Below the pieces are notes generated by a model. The model was given only the letters and a program-made list of their open reading frames with translations, was not told the origin of the DNA and searched no databases. This document shows positions 4,957 to 7,815 of a DNA stretch of 7,815 nt, in pieces. The translations under genes were made by a program, and so were the position numbers. The stretch's first letter is position 1. Each line of letters starts with the position of its first letter. The DNA is from Verrucomicrobiota bacterium (lineage in GTDB: Bacteria > Verrucomicrobiota > Verrucomicrobiia > Opitutales > UBA2995), in the NCBI GenBank assembly GCA_027297085.1, contig JAPUIL010000058.1:1-7815 (forward strand), given 5' to 3'.

Positions 4957-6321
4957 ATGAAACTCCTAAACATCTGTATCCTCTCCATTGTAACATTTTC
5001 ACTGTCTTTATCGGCTTCACCTGAATGGCCCGGTTGGCGGGGTCCGGATGGAAACGGAATAGCAACCGCCGATCATTTACCCGCAGAATGGACCGTGGAT
5101 TCCAACATTGCCTGGAAGTTGCCATTACCTGCATGGAGCGGGTCATCGCCAATAATTTCAGGTGACCACATCTATTTAATTTCACCATCAAAGGAAGAGC
5201 CAAAAGAGCAACCCAAAGAAGAACCGGCCCCGAAGGGTAAGCGTTGGCAACCCCCGGCCCCACCCACCAATATCCTGGGCCCAGGCGGTCAGGAAATCCT
5301 GCTCTACTGTGTATCGCGCAAGGATGGTTCAATCCAATGGAAAACCCTTCTGGATAACGGTAACAAAATTCAATTTAAACAAAACTCCAGTACTCCCTCA
5401 CCCGTTACCGATGGCGAAAAAATATGGGCAGTTACTGGCAATGGAATTGTCTCAGCCGTGGATGGCTCAGGTAACATCCTCTGGCAATACGCTATTCAAG
5501 AGTCTCATTGGAAGTTTGGCATACAAGCAGGATACGCTTCCTCCCCTATCCTTTTCGATGACTTGTTAATCATGCAGGTCCTGCATGGCATGCACACCGA
5601 CGATCCTTCTTATCTCCTGGCCCTCGATAAAAACACAGGAAAAGAACGCTGGTATCATGAAAGGGAAACGGACGCGCAAAAGGAGTCGCCCGATTCCTAT
5701 GCGACTCCGACACTATCAAAAACCAGGGATGGAACTCACTTGATTATTCTCGGTGGTGATTATGTAACTGGTCACAACCCGCGAACGGGAAAAGAGATTT
5801 GGAGATCTGGTGGGTTAAATCCAAAAAAAGCCACCAACTACCGCATCATTCCCTCTCCTGTTGCGGTGGACGGGATGATCTACGCTCCAACACGTAAAAA
5901 GCCCTTACTGGCACTCCGCGCAGGAGGAAAAGGCGATGTGACCAACAGCCATCTGGTTTGGAAATGGGAGAAACCAGATGGAGCTCCGGATGTGCCTACA
6001 CCCATTTGCGACGGGAAATATTTTTACATGGTTGAAGATTTTGGCCGAGTCAGTTGCCTCGATGCCAAAACCGGTGAAGTGATCTGGGGTCCGGAAAATA
6101 CCGGTCTTGGAAGAGTCAGTTCTTCACCGATCCTGGCAGACGGTAAAATATTTATTACCAGCGAGGAGTCGGAGACTGCTGTAGTGCAGGCCGGACCGAT
6201 ATATAAGTTTCTGGGCAAAAACAACCTGGACGGCAGCTTTACTCTATCGACTCCGGCGGCTGCCGGCAAGCAACTGTTTATCCGCACAGCCGATTACCTG
6301 TATTGCATCGCTAAAAAGTAG
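4957..6321 (+). CDS. Secreted PQQ-type beta-propeller repeat protein
   Basis: The 454-residue protein starts with a Sec-type signal peptide (K2, hydrophobic core about 4-17, likely cleavage near 20-21), so it acts in the periplasm or outside the cell. The mature N-terminus has W-P-G-W-R-G-P-D-G-N-G (24-34), a hallmark of a large Planctomycetota/Verrucomicrobiota family. Propeller blades are marked by repeated D-x-x-x-G-x-x-x-W docking motifs: G-S-I-Q-W (124-128), G-N-I-L-W (172-176), T-G-K-E-R-W (227-232), T-G-K-E-I-W (277-282), L-V-W-K-W (333-337) and T-G-E-V-I-W (372-377). Between blades 1 and 2 is a Lys/Glu/Pro-rich insert (79-105) with K-E-E-P, K-E-Q-P and K-E-E-P units in tandem. No catalytic residues of quinoprotein dehydrogenases are evident, so binding of PQQ is not implied; a scaffold or ligand-binding role is as likely. 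It lies 44 bases before the aldo/keto reductase reading frame. Confidence 0.88.
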   Translation: MKLLNICILSIVTFSLSLSASPEWPGWRGPDGNGIATADHLPAEWTVDSNIAWKLPLPAWSGSSPIISGDHIYLISPSKEEPKEQPKEEPAPKGKRWQPPAPPTNILGPGGQEILLYCVSRKDGSIQWKTLLDNGNKIQFKQNSSTPSPVTDGEKIWAVTGNGIVSAVDGSGNILWQYAIQESHWKFGIQAGYASSPILFDDLLIMQVLHGMHTDDPSYLLALDKNTGKERWYHERETDAQKESPDSYATPTLSKTRDGTHLIILGGDYVTGHNPRTGKEIWRSGGLNPKKATNYRIIPSPVAVDGMIYAPTRKKPLLALRAGGKGDVTNSHLVWKWEKPDGAPDVPTPICDGKYFYMVEDFGRVSCLDAKTGEVIWGPENTGLGRVSSSPILADGKIFITSEESETAVVQAGPIYKFLGKNNLDGSFTLSTPAAAGKQLFIRTADYLYCIAKK

Positions 6322-6365
6322 ATTGTAGCCGTTTTCAGGATACAACACCTACGCAACCTCACAGG

Positions 6366-7340
6366 ATTACGAAGACCAAAATTCTAGGACGGACTGGACT
6401 CGAGGTGCCGACCATAGGAATGGGTACCGGGTTTCTTGGTGGCCGAAACCCAAGTGGCGATCCTTCCGAGCTGGATGAGGAACTGGGAGTAGAAACGGTT
6501 ATTGAAGCTATTGAAGCGGGTTGCAGCTTGATTGATACCGCTCCGATTTACGGACAAACAAAAAGCGAAGTAATGATCGGTAAAGCACTTCGTGCACGTC
6601 CTGATCTGAGGGAAGGCTTAATCGTTACAACCAAGGTGGGTCAGACAGTTGAAGGCCGGGACTATAGCTACGACGCAATCATGAGGAATGTGGAAGCCAG
6701 CCAGCAAAGACTAGGCATGGAAAGTTTCGAAATTCTATACGTCCACGATGCTATAAATGTACCTATGGAAAACGTTTTGGGCAAAGGAGGTACTCTGGAA
6801 GCGCTTCGAAAATTACAAGATGACGGCGTAGTTCGTTTTATTGGCACCGCCGCAAACGACCCGGATACCAACGGTCCCTTCATTGAGACCGGCGAATTCG
6901 ACGTGGCAGTAGTTGCTGACGCCTGGAGTCTTCTAAACCAACAAGCCCAACACTTGATTTTCCCGGCAGCTAAAAAGTATAACGTGGGGATCGCTCTGGC
7001 CACACCACACGAGCGAGGGCTTTTAGCGACGGGACCCAAGGCAAATAACCGCTATCTGAACCGCAGGTTTTCTTCGGAAATTATCGCCCATGTTGGAAAA
7101 TTACAGAATCTTTGTGTCGAATTTGATATCCCTCTAGTCGCAGTCTCGTTGCAGTGGTGCCTCAGACATCCGATGATCTCAACCGTAATACCGGGTGTGG
7201 CCAATCCGGCAGAAGCGCGACAGAACATCGAAGTTGGATCTATGGAAATTCCGGAAAGTTTCTGGCAAGAATTGGAGCCGTTGATCAATGATTGGACGGA
7301 ATCCCGATACGTCGTGGAAATAAAGAACAAGTTCAAGTAA
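6366..7340 (+). CDS. Aldo/keto reductase without a canonical start codon at its conserved N-terminus
   Basis: This is a cytosolic NAD(P)-dependent oxidoreductase of the aldo/keto reductase superfamily, near the D-threo-aldose 1-dehydrogenase group (sugar or aldehyde substrates). The frame from 6366 gives 324 residues, normal for the family. The full catalytic tetrad is present when counted from there: D57 and Y62 in L-I-D-T-A-P-I-Y-G, K90 in V-T-T-K-V-G, and H127 in L-Y-V-H-D. The familiar N-terminal hairpin T-K-I-L-G-R-T-G-L-E-V-P is encoded from about 6375. Yet the frame has no ATG, GTG or TTG between the in-frame TAA at 6312-6314 and a GTG at 6405, which would cut into that hairpin. The codons before it are ATT (6366) and ACG (6369). 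The GTG at 6405 has no well-placed Shine-Dalgarno sequence. The start is therefore uncertain: a rare start codon, a mutated ATG, or a shortened protein. It is probably cotranscribed with the upstream gene. Confidence 0.85.
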   Translation: MTKTKILGRTGLEVPTIGMGTGFLGGRNPSGDPSELDEELGVETVIEAIEAGCSLIDTAPIYGQTKSEVMIGKALRARPDLREGLIVTTKVGQTVEGRDYSYDAIMRNVEASQQRLGMESFEILYVHDAINVPMENVLGKGGTLEALRKLQDDGVVRFIGTAANDPDTNGPFIETGEFDVAVVADAWSLLNQQAQHLIFPAAKKYNVGIALATPHERGLLATGPKANNRYLNRRFSSEIIAHVGKLQNLCVEFDIPLVAVSLQWCLRHPMISTVIPGVANPAEARQNIEVGSMEIPESFWQELEPLINDWTESRYVVEIKNKFK

Positions 7341-7364
7341 TAAGAGAAGAGCCACCAAAAGGGA

Positions 7365-7815
7365 TCAATCGATATAGATCATCTCGTTCAAGTTGAACAT
7401 CGCCAAGCAGAAATCGGTTAAAGCAGCTCCCAAGTAAGGATCGATTTCAATGTCTGATGAAAGCGGTGTTGCGAGTTCGGCCGGATCGCGGTTTTCTTTC
7501 GCAAGCAAAGCAGTTTGTTGTTCGATAAATGCGATGCCCGCTAATTGTTCTTCCTCGGTTTGAGGACGAGCTAAAACTCTTCCGTAGCATTGTTCGATCC
7601 ATTGCGGAATCTCAGTTTGGCCATTGGAAATGATAGTGCCTGCCAGATAACGAGCCGACTGAATTGAAAAATCTGAATTCAGGAGAGTAAGAGATTGTGG
7701 AGCAGTCGTAGAAGTATTACGCCGTCCGCAACTGGCATTCGCATCCGGGCGGTCAAACACGTCAAACATCGGATAGCGTAAATTGCGGCGGACGAAGAGA
7801 TAAATGCTGCGACGA
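7365..7815 (-). CDS. DUF1553 (PSD1) domain protein, C-terminal 149 residues (5' part beyond window)
   Basis: The minus-strand frame is open to the window edge, so the start lies outside. Visible markers are R-R-S-I-Y-L-F-V-R-R-N-L-R-Y-P at the beginning, then F-D-V-F-D-R-P-D-A-N-A-S-C-G-R-R-N, then T-T-A-P-Q-S-L-T-L-L-N-S. These are the conserved blocks of DUF1553, which usually sits behind a DUF1549 domain and sometimes a cytochrome-c domain in large secreted proteins of Planctomycetota and Verrucomicrobiota. The ending N-L-N-E-M-I-Y-I-D matches the family's usual C-terminus, so the 3' end is complete. The biochemical role of the family is not established; genes of this kind are often found near sulfatases. 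It converges on the aldo/keto reductase with a 24-base gap, in which no terminator hairpin is visible. Confidence 0.9.
   Translation of the reverse strand, partial: RRSIYLFVRRNLRYPMFDVFDRPDANASCGRRNTSTTAPQSLTLLNSDFSIQSARYLAGTIISNGQTEIPQWIEQCYGRVLARPQTEEEQLAGIAFIEQQTALLAKENRDPAELATPLSSDIEIDPYLGAALTDFCLAMFNLNEMIYID

Noticed and set aside
7385..7397. Palindrome gttcaa-g-ttgaac near the convergent gene ends as a possible terminator.
   Set aside because: It lies inside the DUF1553 coding sequence at conserved F-N-L-N-E codons, is AT-rich and has no T tract.
1..7815. CRISPR arrays, tRNA/rRNA genes, insertion sequences, attachment sites.
   Set aside because: No regularly spaced repeats, cloverleaf, transposase reading frame or terminal inverted repeats with target duplications were seen by eye.

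Overview
The window most resembles Verrucomicrobiota (Opitutae-like), with Planctomycetota as the alternative. The basis is family content only: a DUF1553 protein, a secreted PQQ-type beta-propeller with a WPGWRGPDGNG N-terminus, an extended RraA-like protein, an AraC/XylR-type regulator and a VapBC module. No marker gene is present, so this placement is inference.

Layout. 1-162: C-terminal end of an AraC-family regulator whose last residues are displaced by a +1 frameshift. 211-621: eroded piece of a sensor histidine kinase ATPase domain. 613-1341: vapBC toxin-antitoxin operon with a candidate promoter/operator. 1471-2793: MFS transporter of the anion:cation symporter type. 2794-2995: convergent intergenic region with three REP-like hairpins, two of them forming a REPIN-like inverted pair. 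2996-4737 (minus): a two-gene unit, an RraA-like aldolase/decarboxylase followed by a D-2-hydroxyacid dehydrogenase; the RraA frame is cut by an in-frame TAA and then continues, recognisably, for 60 more codons. 4738-4956: divergent intergenic region. 4957-6321: secreted beta-propeller protein. 6366-7340: aldo/keto reductase with no ordinary start codon where its conserved N-terminus begins. 7365-7815 (minus): C-terminus of a DUF1553 protein that runs off the window.

How they may work together. An organic-anion/sugar-acid importer, a pyruvate-aldolase-type RraA homolog, a hydroxypyruvate-reductase-like dehydrogenase and an aldo/keto reductase would fit import and breakdown of a sugar acid or hydroxy acid. 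The substrate cannot be read from the sequence.

The most notable points are the RraA nonsense codon, the REP/REPIN cluster, and four independent gene lesions of different kinds in under 8 kb (frameshift, nonsense, lost start, domain erosion). No strong case for a wholly new system was found; the remaining genes are recognisable families.
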